This document shows positions 7,745 through 15,121 of a stretch of 64,000 nt of DNA, one piece after another. Made by a program: the position numbers and the translations under genes. This stretch comes from Comamonadaceae bacterium (GTDB lineage: Bacteria > Pseudomonadota > Gammaproteobacteria > Burkholderiales > Burkholderiaceae_C): the NCBI GenBank assembly GCA_027484105.1, contig JAIXUG010000021.1, forward strand, positions 1-64,000, written 5' to 3'. A model generated the notes under the pieces. It searched no databases. It was not told where the DNA came from and was given only the letters and a program-made list of their open reading frames with translations. The stretch's first letter is position 1. Each line of letters starts with the position of its first letter.

Positions 7745-8365
7745 TCAGGCTGCAGGTTTCGCCTTAGGCGCGCGGCCCATCAAATAGAACTCGGGGTTGG
7801 GCATCATGCCGCTGAAGTTGGCCATGCGGTTCGACAGGCCAAAGAACGCCGTGATGGCCGTGATGTCCCAGATGTCCTCATCGTCAAAGCCGTGGGCGTG
7901 CAGGGCGGCAAAGTCGGCGTCTTCCACCTCATCGGAGTGGTTGCAGACCTTGAGTGCGAAGTCGAGCATGGCGCGTTGGCGGGGGGGGATGTCGGCTTTG
8001 CGGTAATTGATGGCGACCTGGTCGGCCACCAGGGGTTTTTTCTCATAAATGCGCAAGATCGCGCCGTGGGCCACCACGCAATACAGGCAGTTGTTGGCCG
8101 CGCTGGTGGTGGTGACGATCATCTCGCGATCGCCCTTGCTCAGCCCACTCTCGCGCCCCACGGACTCGGGCACCATCAGGGCGTCGTGGTAGGCAAAAAA
8201 AGCCCGCCATTCAGCAGGGCGGCGGGCTAAGGCCAGGAACACGTTGGGCACAAAACCGGCTTTTTCTTGCACCTCCAGCACCTTGGCGCGGATGTCGTCG
8301 GGCAAGTCCTTGATCTCGGGGGCAGGGTAGCGTGGGGCAGTTGATGGAGGCTGGGGTGTGCTCAT
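7745..8365 (-). CDS. AhpD-like peroxidase-related protein (carboxymuconolactone decarboxylase fold)
   Basis: This 206-aa protein is of the 'uncharacterised peroxidase-related' type in the AhpD/CMD superfamily. The redox motif Cys-x-x-Cys-x-x-x-His is present (NCLYCVVAHGAI, about residues 93-104). The N-terminal half (AGFVPNVFLALARRPAEWRA) matches the usual start of the family. Members with CxxC can reduce peroxides through a lipoyl or other thiol partner, but no partner is encoded nearby. It converges with vapC and diverges from the CMD-like gene at 8423, with about 57 bp between them. Confidence 0.85.
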   Translation of the reverse strand: MSTPQPPSTAPRYPAPEIKDLPDDIRAKVLEVQEKAGFVPNVFLALARRPAEWRAFFAYHDALMVPESVGRESGLSKGDREMIVTTTSAANNCLYCVVAHGAILRIYEKKPLVADQVAINYRKADIPPRQRAMLDFALKVCNHSDEVEDADFAALHAHGFDDEDIWDITAITAFFGLSNRMANFSGMMPNPEFYLMGRAPKAKPAA

Positions 8366-8422
8366 GGTGTCTCCTGTTGGGCGTACCTTTGATTATGCTC
8401 AGGCCTCTTAAAGGAGCCTGTC

Positions 8423-8836
8423 ATGTCCAAAACACCCACCCAAATCGCCCGCGAAGCCCGACCCGACGACGCGGCCTTTCAAGCCGGCTTGACCACCCGC
8501 AGCCAAGTCCTGGGCCCTGAGTATGTCGACCGCGCTTTGGGCGCCGCCACCGACTACACCCAGCCCATGCAGGAATTCATCACCCGCAATGCCTGGGGCA
8601 ACGTCTGGCAGCGTCCGGGTCTTGACCTGAAAACCCGCAGCCTGATCACGGTGGCCATGCTCACAGCGCAAGGCAAGCAACACGAGCTCAAAGCCCATGC
8701 CCGTGGTGCGCTCAACAATGGCGCCACCCCAGAAGAGTTGCGTGAAGTGATGCTGCACGCCACGGTCTACTGCGGCTTTCCGACCGCCATCGACGCTTTC
8801 CGCAGCGTGACCGAAGTGATCGAGTCCCTGGCCTGA
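8423..8836 (+). CDS. pcaC: 4-carboxymuconolactone decarboxylase-like protein
   Basis: This 137-aa protein resembles PcaC. The motif RPGLDLKTRSLITVAMLTAQ and the helix ELKAHARGALNNGATPEELR are those of gamma-carboxymuconolactone decarboxylases of the protocatechuate branch of the beta-ketoadipate pathway. There is no Cys-x-x-Cys, which separates it from the AhpD-like neighbour. AAGGAG lies 6 bp before the ATG. No other pca genes are in the window, so a true role in protocatechuate breakdown is not established; a general CMD-fold enzyme is the alternative. Confidence 0.75.
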   Translation: MSKTPTQIAREARPDDAAFQAGLTTRSQVLGPEYVDRALGAATDYTQPMQEFITRNAWGNVWQRPGLDLKTRSLITVAMLTAQGKQHELKAHARGALNNGATPEELREVMLHATVYCGFPTAIDAFRSVTEVIESLA

Positions 8837-8877
8837 AGCGGCGGACTGAAACAGGCAGGTCTGCAAACAGGTGGGCT

Positions 8878-9156
8878 TCAGTTGGCCCGTGCCACCCAGA
8901 CGGTGGCGCCTTGCGGGCCATACAGCTCGGCATGGGCCACATTGCGGGCCAGCCTGAAAAAGTCCCCCGCTTTGAGGTGTTTGACTTCATCGCCGACGGT
9001 CAGCCAATACTCGCCCTGGACCACATAGGCACTCACATCAAAAGGGTGGGTGTGGGTGTCCAGTTTCAAATCAGGCGCCCATTCGCGCACGATGATCTCG
9101 TCAAAACCTTCGTCCATCGATTGGGCGGTGAAGGATTCCAAAGTCGGGGTGTTCAT
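8878..9156 (-). CDS. Small single-domain cupin protein
   Basis: This is a 92-aa cupin. The first motif is visible in DTHTHPFDVSAYVVQGEYWL, with His residues placed to bind a metal. The second is GDFFRLARNVAHAELYGPQG. The start at 9156 (MNTPTLESF) is preferred over the ORF-track start, which lies 16 codons upstream and overlaps the FKBP gene end. The FKBP stop is 13 bp upstream on the same strand, so the two may share a transcript. The function is not determinable; such small cupins bind metals or small ligands, or act as sensors. Confidence 0.8.
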   Translation of the reverse strand: MNTPTLESFTAQSMDEGFDEIIVREWAPDLKLDTHTHPFDVSAYVVQGEYWLTVGDEVKHLKAGDFFRLARNVAHAELYGPQGATVWVARAN

Positions 9157-9169
9157 GGGCAACTCCTGA

Positions 9170-9616
9170 TCATTTGCCGTTGATGGCGAGCAGTTCGACT
9201 TCAAACAACAAAGTAGCGTTGGGGGGGATCACGCCACCCGCGCCGCGTTCACCGTAGGCGGTGGCCGGTGGGCAGGTCAATTTGGCGCTGCCACCCACTT
9301 TCATCATCTGAACGCCTTCGGTCCAGCAAGAAATCACCCGGTTCAAGGGGAATTCAATCGCTTCGTTGCGTTTGTAGGAGCTGTCGAATTCCTTGCCGTC
9401 GGGCAGTGTGCCCCGGTAATGCACCTTGACCTTGTCGGTGGCCTTGGGGCTGGCGCCAGTGCCTTCCTTGAGGGCCCTGTAGACCATGCCGGAGGGTTGT
9501 ACCTTGGCCCCGGGTTCCTGGGCTGCAGCTGCGGTGACCGCATTGGAGGCCGAGGCTGGGAATGCCGTCATCAGGCCCAAGGTGAGGAGGGTGCTGAGCG
9601 CGAAAGAGGTTTTCAT
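9170..9616 (-). CDS. FKBP-type peptidyl-prolyl cis-trans isomerase, exported
   Basis: This 148-aa protein has a signal peptide (MKTSFALSTLLTLGLMTAFPASAS) followed by one FKBP domain. Motifs include KVKVHYRGTLPDGKEFDSSY, VISCWTEGVQMMKVGG and AYGERGAGGVIPPNATLLFE. It would speed proline isomerisation of periplasmic proteins, like E. coli FkpA or Mip-type proteins, but it lacks their N-terminal dimerisation domain. The ATG at 9616 precedes a proper signal peptide and is chosen over the longer ORF-track start. Confidence 0.92.
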   Translation of the reverse strand: MKTSFALSTLLTLGLMTAFPASASNAVTAAAAQEPGAKVQPSGMVYRALKEGTGASPKATDKVKVHYRGTLPDGKEFDSSYKRNEAIEFPLNRVISCWTEGVQMMKVGGSAKLTCPPATAYGERGAGGVIPPNATLLFEVELLAINGK

Positions 9617-9651
9617 GGCAAAAGTGTGTGGAGAGAAGAGAAGAAAGGGAG

Positions 9652-10587
9652 TCAATCGAACGATCGACGCTGGGCCAATTGTCCCAGCCGTTGGCTGATC
9701 TGGTGAAACTCTGCCACCGTTTGGTCGATGATTTGCTGGGCGGTCAACACCGCATGCACCAAACCGGCCGACTGGCCCGCCAGGGCCGGGGCGGCGTTCA
9801 TGTCACCGCCGAAATACACCTCCTGAATGCCGCGGAAAGCGTCGGGGCCCATCAGACCAGCTTCGTGCAGAGCCTGGGTGAACGGGGCCTTGAGCGCCCG
9901 GATGCAGGGGGATGACTTGGTGTTGAGCATGTAAGTGCCCGTGGTGGGGGCGTCCACAATGGCCTGTTTGTAATGGTGGTGCACGGGGCTTTCGGCGCAG
10001 GCCACAAAGCGGGTGCCCATCTGGATGGCTTCTGCGCCCAGCGCAAATGCGGCGGCCATGCCGCGACCGTCCACAATGCCGCCTGCCGCGATCAAGGGCA
10101 AGTCGGTCTTTTCGCGAATGGCCTGCAGCAGCACCAAGGTGCTGACTTCTTCGGGGTTTTTGAAGCCGCCCCCTTCCGAGCCTTCCACCACCAAGCCATC
10201 CACCCCCGCTTCAGCGCATTTGAGTGCGGCTTCGAGCGTGGGCACAGCGTGGTAAACCGCAATGCCCGCCGCTTGCAGTGGGGCCAAAAATTTTGCGGGG
10301 CTGCCGGCTGAGGTGGTGACAAAGCGCAAGCCGGATTCGCAGACAAAGCGCAGCATGGCGTCGTCTTTCAGAAAGCGGATGGGCAGGTTGACACCAAAAG
10401 GCAAGCCCGTTTCTCGCATGATGGCGATTTCACGCTGGCAGTTGGCGGTTTCACCCGATGAGGTTTCGATGATGCCCAAACCGCCGGCGCGCGAGACGGC
10501 AGACGCCAGAGTGCTGCGGGCAATCCAGCCCATGGGCGCTTGCAAGATGGGGTAGGTTGCCCCTGTGTGGGCCAAAACGCGGTTCAT
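9652..10587 (-). CDS. Nitronate monooxygenase (2-nitropropane dioxygenase family)
   Basis: This is a 311-aa FMN-dependent TIM-barrel enzyme. Family motifs are LQAPMGWIARSTLASAVSRA near the N-terminus, LVVEGSEGGGFKNPEEV (with the Gly-rich FMN phosphate loop), PLIAAGGIVDGRGMAAAFAL, and AEAIQMGTRFVACAESPVH. It oxidises alkyl nitronates such as propionate 3-nitronate. Some relatives act instead as enoyl reductases or on other substrates. The ATG at 10587 (MNRVLAHTGATYPILQAP) gives the normal start; the ORF track extends 49 codons into the GST promoter region. Confidence 0.9.
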   Translation of the reverse strand: MNRVLAHTGATYPILQAPMGWIARSTLASAVSRAGGLGIIETSSGETANCQREIAIMRETGLPFGVNLPIRFLKDDAMLRFVCESGLRFVTTSAGSPAKFLAPLQAAGIAVYHAVPTLEAALKCAEAGVDGLVVEGSEGGGFKNPEEVSTLVLLQAIREKTDLPLIAAGGIVDGRGMAAAFALGAEAIQMGTRFVACAESPVHHHYKQAIVDAPTTGTYMLNTKSSPCIRALKAPFTQALHEAGLMGPDAFRGIQEVYFGGDMNAAPALAGQSAGLVHAVLTAQQIIDQTVAEFHQISQRLGQLAQRRSFD

Positions 10588-10712
10588 GCCTGAGCCTTGG
10601 TGGTCAAAAACCCATGATAAGGGGACTCGCACGATGGGGCAGTCGCCTATCTGTCCCAGGTGCTGGCGCTTGCCGCCTAAACTGCGGCATTGTTTTTTTG
10701 AAAGGTATGGCC

Positions 10713-11345
10713 ATGGCCTTGACCCTGTTGGCATTCGACACCCCCAACGCGCGCAAAATCACCGTGGCGCTGGAGGAGATGGCGCTGCCGTACACCGTGC
10801 AGGTGGTCGACATTGGCCGCAATGAGCAGTTTGAGCCTGATTTTTTGAAAATCAGCCCCAACAACAAAATCCCCGCCTTGGTGGACACCGATGGACCGGA
10901 GGGTCAGACGCAGACGGTGTTTGAGTCTGGTGCGATCCTGATGTACCTGGCTGAAAAAACGGGACGCTTTTTGCCTGCGCGGGGTGCTGCCCGCGTGTCC
11001 ACGCTCGAATGGCTGATGTTCCAGGTGGGTGGGTTCGGCCCTGCGCCTGGCCAAGTGCACCACTTTGCGGCCTTGACGGACGAGGGGGACAAGCGCTACG
11101 GTTTGCAACGCTTCATGGCGGAAACCCTGCGCCTTTATGGGGTGATGGACCGCAGATTGGCCGAGCAGACTTTTTTTGCAGGCGACTTGTCGATTGCCGA
11201 CTTTGCCATGGTGGGCTGGGTCTGGCGCTACCCCAGACACCAGGTCGATTTGGCGCAATTTCCCCATGTCCAGCGCTGGTATGCACAGATGATGGCCAGG
11301 CCCGCGGTGCAAAAAGGTTTTGCCAGGGTTTTGCGCCGTGAATGA
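10713..11345 (+). CDS. Glutathione S-transferase family protein
   Basis: The 210-aa protein starts MALTLLAFDTPNARKITVAL. The thioredoxin-like N-terminal domain has KISPNNKIPALVDTDG (with the cis-Pro) and VFESGAILMYLAEKTGRFLP (glutathione gamma-glutamyl contacts ES). The helical C-terminal domain holds FAGDLSIADFAMVGWVW. The pattern resembles the YfcG/YghU-type disulfide-bond oxidoreductase GSTs. Of two nearby ATGs, 10713 has the better ribosome-site spacing (GAAAGG 7-8 bp upstream). It diverges from the nitronate monooxygenase gene. Confidence 0.88.
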   Translation: MALTLLAFDTPNARKITVALEEMALPYTVQVVDIGRNEQFEPDFLKISPNNKIPALVDTDGPEGQTQTVFESGAILMYLAEKTGRFLPARGAARVSTLEWLMFQVGGFGPAPGQVHHFAALTDEGDKRYGLQRFMAETLRLYGVMDRRLAEQTFFAGDLSIADFAMVGWVWRYPRHQVDLAQFPHVQRWYAQMMARPAVQKGFARVLRRE

Positions 11346-11456
11346 AGGCCTGTACCCCGGTGTGTGGCTGCAGGGGTGGCCACTGCGGCCCCAGAAAAAT
11401 TGGGGGCCCATTCTTGTGGCTTAATACGGTTTTGTATTTTTTATCCGGAGCCAGAG

Positions 11457-11627
11457 ATGGGCAACAAAATCGTCACCGAAGCAGATCGTAAATTCACCCC
11501 CCCATTGCCCACATTGCCAGGCGTGACCCTGCGCACAGGCGGCCGTGGCCAGCGCGTGAGCCTGGAGCGTGGTGTCGCCACACGCAGCAAGAAAAACCCC
11601 GGCAAGCGCTCCAAAAAGGGCGGTTGA
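11457..11627 (+). CDS. Small basic orphan protein (56 aa)
   Basis: I do not recognise this protein. It is 56 aa, starts at the ATG at 11457 after CCGGAGCCAG, and is strongly basic (7 Lys, 7 Arg, 3 acidic residues). The N-terminal part has a proline stretch (FTPPLPTLPG), and the C-terminus is Lys/Arg/Ser/Gly-rich (ATRSKKNPGKRSKKGG), as in nucleic-acid-binding tails. It has its own AT-rich upstream region and an excellent terminator at 11665-11693, so it looks like a real single-gene transcript. A nucleic-acid or ribosome association is only a guess from charge. Confidence 0.65.
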   Translation: MGNKIVTEADRKFTPPLPTLPGVTLRTGGRGQRVSLERGVATRSKKNPGKRSKKGG

Positions 11628-11664
11628 AGCCGGTGCACCCGGTTTTTTGCCGGGGCAGCGCCCA

Positions 11665-11693
11665 GCCACTGAAGAATTCAGTGGCTTTTTTTT
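11665..11693 (+). terminator. Strong rho-independent terminator after the 56-aa gene
   Basis: A perfect 9-bp stem, GCCACTGAA-GAA-TTCAGTGGC, is followed by eight T residues. It closes the small basic gene's transcript 38 bp after its stop and precedes the MAPEG gene. Confidence 0.9.
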
Positions 11694-11744
11694 CGTTTTT
11701 TGATGCACCCCATGGGGTTGCAGCCAAGGATACAGGAGAGCTGA

Positions 11745-12137
11745 ATGTTGATTTCTTATGGCGCCGTGTTGGTGGCGGGCATCATGCCGGTGGTGTGCGC
11801 GGGCATCGCCAAGTCGGGCTTCAAGGGCTATGACAACAGCGACCCCCGGGCCTGGCTGGCCCGGCAGACGGGGTTCCGGGCTCGCGCCAATGCGGCCCAG
11901 GCCAATTGTTTTGAGGCCTTCCCCTTTTTTGCCGTGGGCGTCATTTTGGCCTTGCTCACCGGAGTTGATCCGTCAACCGTTGATGCCATGGCCCTGTTTT
12001 TTGTGGCGATGCGCGTGTCCTATGTGTTTTTTTATGTCACCGACAAAGCCAAATGGCGCACCATCGTGTGGTCTGCGGCCTACCTGAGTGTGGTGGGCTT
12101 GTTTGCCTTGGCGATGCTGAATTTGCACATCGACTGA
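11745..12137 (+). CDS. MAPEG family membrane protein
   Basis: This 130-aa integral membrane protein has four hydrophobic helices (about residues 3-22, 60-78, 83-101 and 108-126). It has the MAPEG features RQTGFRARANAAQANCFEAF and FVAMRVSYVFFYVTDKAKWR. Eukaryotic MAPEG proteins are glutathione transferases and peroxidases. Bacterial members are mostly uncharacterised, although a glutathione-dependent activity is known for some. AGGAG lies 8 bp before the ATG. The tRNA-Leu gene begins 39 bp after its stop. Confidence 0.85.
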   Translation: MLISYGAVLVAGIMPVVCAGIAKSGFKGYDNSDPRAWLARQTGFRARANAAQANCFEAFPFFAVGVILALLTGVDPSTVDAMALFFVAMRVSYVFFYVTDKAKWRTIVWSAAYLSVVGLFALAMLNLHID

Positions 12138-12176
12138 AGCAGAATCTGGGCTTTATCAAGGCACAATAAGGCATCT

Positions 12177-12268
12177 GCCCCGGTGGTGAAACTGGTAGAC
12201 ACACCGGACTTAAAATCCGTTGCTTCCGTAACAGGGGCGTGCCGATTCGATTTCGGCCCGGGGCACCA
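12177..12268 (+). tRNA. leuZ: tRNA-Leu (anticodon UAA), CCA encoded
   Basis: The 7-bp acceptor stem GCCCCGG/CCGGGGC pairs perfectly and is followed by the discriminator A and an encoded CCA. The D-arm contains TGGTAGACA. The anticodon loop is CT-TAA-AA (anticodon at 12211-12213). A long variable arm, as in class II tRNAs, comes before the T-arm loop TTCGATT. It reads UUA and UUG leucine codons. The gene lies between the MAPEG gene and an orphan ORF, with no integrase or attachment-site duplication nearby. Confidence 0.95.
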
Positions 12269-12287
12269 TCGACACTGAAGCACCCTC

Positions 12288-12920
12288 ATGAAACACGACA
12301 ACGCTCCGCTTGAAATTCATGTGCATGGTGATGTGCCCATCAAGCCTGGCACCGACATCAAGGCGATCCAGGAAGCCCTCAAGCCACTTTGGCACTACGC
12401 GGGCGCGCGCAGCCTGAACGAAGGTGCCGTGAGTCTCTACGAAGAAGAACCAGGCATCCGCTTTGACGCCCAGGCCCAGCGACTGAACCTGTGCTGGACC
12501 GTGCGCGGCGATGAGGACTTCCGCATGGTTCTGGACGATTTGTGCATGAACCTCAACGAATTGTCTGCAGCGGGCACCCAGATCGAAGTGACGTTTTACG
12601 ACGCCGAATTTGATGACGAGGACGAGGCTGCCGGCGCTGAGTCGCGCGACGATTTTGTGATGCTGTTTGTCGGGCCCGATCCCGGGGCCATCATGCAGGC
12701 GCAGCGCGATTTGCTGGTGCACGATGTGGTCAACATGATGGAGCGCCATTTTGATGGGGCCGAGTTGTCGGGCGTGGTGTCCGAAATCGACAAATTGTTC
12801 AGCCAGCGCTTTGACAGCTTGGTCAGCTCCCTCGAAATCGGCAAACCGCCGCGGGGTCCGGGAGGCTCAAGCGGTCATGGCGGAGGCGGGGGCGGTCGTC
12901 GCCCCAGGCATTTGCACTGA
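12288..12920 (+). CDS. Orphan acidic protein with Gly/Arg tail (210 aa)
   Basis: I cannot name a characterised family for this protein. It is acidic overall, with an Asp/Glu cluster (FDDEDEAAGAES, near residues 105-116) and a predicted mixed alpha/beta core (RLNLCWTVRGDEDFRMVLDD, FVMLFVGPDPGAIMQAQRDL). It ends in a flexible Gly-rich, basic tail (GGSSGHGGGGGGRRPRHLH). The ATG is 19 bp after the tRNA-Leu CCA end, so it may be read through from the tRNA promoter. The UMF1 transporter gene starts 12 bp downstream and is probably co-transcribed. No signal peptide or membrane segment is visible. Confidence 0.8.
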   Translation: MKHDNAPLEIHVHGDVPIKPGTDIKAIQEALKPLWHYAGARSLNEGAVSLYEEEPGIRFDAQAQRLNLCWTVRGDEDFRMVLDDLCMNLNELSAAGTQIEVTFYDAEFDDEDEAAGAESRDDFVMLFVGPDPGAIMQAQRDLLVHDVVNMMERHFDGAELSGVVSEIDKLFSQRFDSLVSSLEIGKPPRGPGGSSGHGGGGGGRRPRHLH

Positions 12921-12932
12921 CAGGAGCGCACC

Positions 12933-14240
12933 ATGAACCTCGACCGTCTTCGTTCTGCATTGAACCCTGGCGTTCGCTTGCGCGAGGTGTTTGGCTGGGC
13001 CATGTACGACTTTGCCAACTCGGGTTATTCCACGGTGGTCATCACGGCGGTTTTTGCGGCCTACTTTGTGGGTGGTGTGGCCGATGGTGCCGATTGGGCC
13101 ACCCTGGCCTGGACTTCGGGGCTGAGCCTGTCTTATTTGATCGTGATGCTCACCATGCCCGGTTTGGGCGCATGGGCTGACCGCGTGGCGGGCAAAAAGC
13201 GCCTGTTGATGTGGGTAACGGCTGGCTGCGTGCTCAGCACCGCGGCTTTGTCGCTGGTGGGGCCGGGGCAAGTGGCGCTGGCTTTGTGCATTTTGGTGCT
13301 GTCCAACACCTTTTTCTCCTATGGCGAATCGCTGACCGCCTCGTTTTTGCCCGAACTGGCCAAGCCCGAGGCCATGGGCCGCGTCAGTGGTTGGGGCTGG
13401 TCGCTGGGCTACATCGGCGGCATGCTCACCTTGGGCGTGTGCCTGGCCTATGTGTTGGCCGCGCAGGCGCGGGGCGAGTCGGGCAGCCAGTTTGTGCCGG
13501 TGACCATGTTGATCACCGCCGCGGTCTATGGCGCTGCGACCTGGGTGACTTTTGCCCTGTTGCGCGAGCATTCTCCCGCTCGGCCCGAGGCCCCGGTGCA
13601 GTCGGTCGCGCAAAGCCTGCGCCGGCTGCGCCAGACCTTGCGTGATGCCTTGCCCTACCGAGATTTCACCCAACTGCTTGCCTGTGCCGTGGCTTACCAG
13701 GGGGGCGTGGCCGTGGCCATCACCCTGGCCGCGATCTATGCCGAACAGGTCATTGGTTTCCAGCCACAAGAGACCATGGTGTTGATCTTTGTGCTCAACA
13801 TCGCTGCTTTTGTCGGGGCCTTGGTGTTTGGCCATGTGCAAGACCGTTTGGGGCACAAGCTGACTTTGTCTCTGACATTGCTGGGCTGGGTGGCCACCTG
13901 TTTCATCGCCGCTTTGTCCACGGACAAAGCCACCTTCTGGTGGGCCGCCGGGATCGCCGGTTTTTGCATGGGCTCCAGCCAGTCTTCGGGGCGTGCCATG
14001 GCGGGCTTGATGGTGCCGCCGCAGCGATTGGGTGAGTTCTTTGGCCTGTGGACCTTTGCGATCCGGCTGGCGAGCATTTTGGGCCCCTTGATGTACGGCC
14101 TGATCACTTGGTTGAGCGATGGCAACCAGCGCCTGGCCATCGGCGCCACTTCTTTGTTGTTTGTGCTGGGCTTGGTTTTGCTGATGCCCGTGAATGTGGA
14201 GCGCGGTCGCCGCATGGCGCTGGGGCCAAGCCCAGCCTGA
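12933..14240 (+). CDS. UMF1-type MFS transporter
   Basis: This 435-aa protein has about 12 hydrophobic helices. Its N-terminus, EVFGWAMYDFANSGYSTVVI, matches the W-x-x-YD-x-ANS-x-Y fingerprint of the UMF1/Atg22-like branch of the major facilitator superfamily. A loop with GAWADRVAGKKRLLM corresponds to the MFS motif between helices 2 and 3, and SQSSGRAMAGLMVPPQRLGE lies in the second half. Substrates of bacterial members are unknown. CAGGAG precedes the ATG by 8 bp, and the gene follows the acidic orphan by 12 bp. Confidence 0.88.
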   Translation: MNLDRLRSALNPGVRLREVFGWAMYDFANSGYSTVVITAVFAAYFVGGVADGADWATLAWTSGLSLSYLIVMLTMPGLGAWADRVAGKKRLLMWVTAGCVLSTAALSLVGPGQVALALCILVLSNTFFSYGESLTASFLPELAKPEAMGRVSGWGWSLGYIGGMLTLGVCLAYVLAAQARGESGSQFVPVTMLITAAVYGAATWVTFALLREHSPARPEAPVQSVAQSLRRLRQTLRDALPYRDFTQLLACAVAYQGGVAVAITLAAIYAEQVIGFQPQETMVLIFVLNIAAFVGALVFGHVQDRLGHKLTLSLTLLGWVATCFIAALSTDKATFWWAAGIAGFCMGSSQSSGRAMAGLMVPPQRLGEFFGLWTFAIRLASILGPLMYGLITWLSDGNQRLAIGATSLLFVLGLVLLMPVNVERGRRMALGPSPA

Positions 14241-14270
14241 TGGGCATCTGGCGCCTGTGGCGCTCAGCCT

Positions 14271-15119
14271 TCAAATGGCCGCTGGGGCTTGGTGACAAGA
14301 CCCGGGCGGCAGACCCAGCCAACGCTCGGCCGCAGCCTGAAGGCCATGCAGGTCTCCGGTGGTGAAAAGCGCCATGCCTTGCGGTGAAGACCGATCAGCA
14401 GGGCCAGCATTCAGCAGGCCAGCGCCTTCCAGCAAGCGCCGGGTCTGGCGGGCCACCGCCTCGCCGGTGGACACCAGACGTACATCGGGCCCTAACAGCG
14501 CCTGGAGTTGCTTTTCGACAAACACGTAATGGGTGCAGCCCAGCACCAGCGTGTCCATCTGGCCTGGGCCAGTGCCAAAGCTGCCCATGGCCGAGGTGTA
14601 TTGCGCCAGCAGTTCGGTGATGCGTTCCTGGGCTGGGGTGGCTTGCTGGGGCAGGGTGCTTTGTTCGATGGCCAAGGCCAGCCCATTGCAAGCCTGCACC
14701 GTGAACCGCGCTTGTCCCTGCACCGAGTCGAGCAAACGCGCGAACTTGTCACTGGCCACGGTGCCGCGCGTAGCGATCACGCCAATGTGGCCTGTCTGGC
14801 TCAGGGCCACCGCGGGTTTGAGGGCGGGTTCTACCCCGACCAAAGGCAGATGTGGGTGTTGCGCGCGCAGTTCGTGGATCGCCGCAGCGGTGGCGGTGTT
14901 GCAGGCCACGACCAGCGCCTTGATCTGGTGATGCGCCAGCAAATACCGGGTGATGGCATGCGTGCGTTGACGCACGTAGAGATCTGTTTTTTCGCCATAG
15001 GGCGCGTGGGCGTTGTCGGCCAAGTACACAAAGTGTTGATGGGGCAGGGCGCTTTGCAGCGCCTGCAGCACACTCAGGCCCCCAATGCCACTGTCAAAAA
15101 CGCCAATGGGGGCGTTCAC
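14271..15119 (-). CDS. murI: Glutamate racemase
   Basis: This enzyme converts L- to D-glutamate for peptidoglycan. The product has the motif GVFDSGIGGLSVLQAL, the two catalytic cysteines C73 (VACNTATAAAIHEL) and C195 (LGCTHYVF), and NAHAPYGEK. I propose the GTG at 15119, 2 bp after the fumarase stop, which places the start where the family begins (282 aa). The ORF-track ATG at 15179 would overlap the fumarase end by 58 bp. The ribosome-binding site is weak in either case, so coupling to fumarase translation is likely. The C-terminus is slightly extended and ends Pro/Ala-rich. Confidence 0.92.
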   Translation of the reverse strand: MNAPIGVFDSGIGGLSVLQALQSALPHQHFVYLADNAHAPYGEKTDLYVRQRTHAITRYLLAHHQIKALVVACNTATAAAIHELRAQHPHLPLVGVEPALKPAVALSQTGHIGVIATRGTVASDKFARLLDSVQGQARFTVQACNGLALAIEQSTLPQQATPAQERITELLAQYTSAMGSFGTGPGQMDTLVLGCTHYVFVEKQLQALLGPDVRLVSTGEAVARQTRRLLEGAGLLNAGPADRSSPQGMALFTTGDLHGLQAAAERWLGLPPGSCHQAPAAI

Positions 15120-15121
15120 GT

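Noticed and set aside
9374-9384. TTTGTAGGAGC match to the REP-like head
   Set aside because: It lies inside the FKBP coding sequence (FDSSYKRN region) and has no following stem, so it is a chance match.
12177-12920. Integration site at tRNA-Leu
   Set aside because: No integrase gene and no repeated tRNA 3' end are seen in the window; flanking genes look like core genes.
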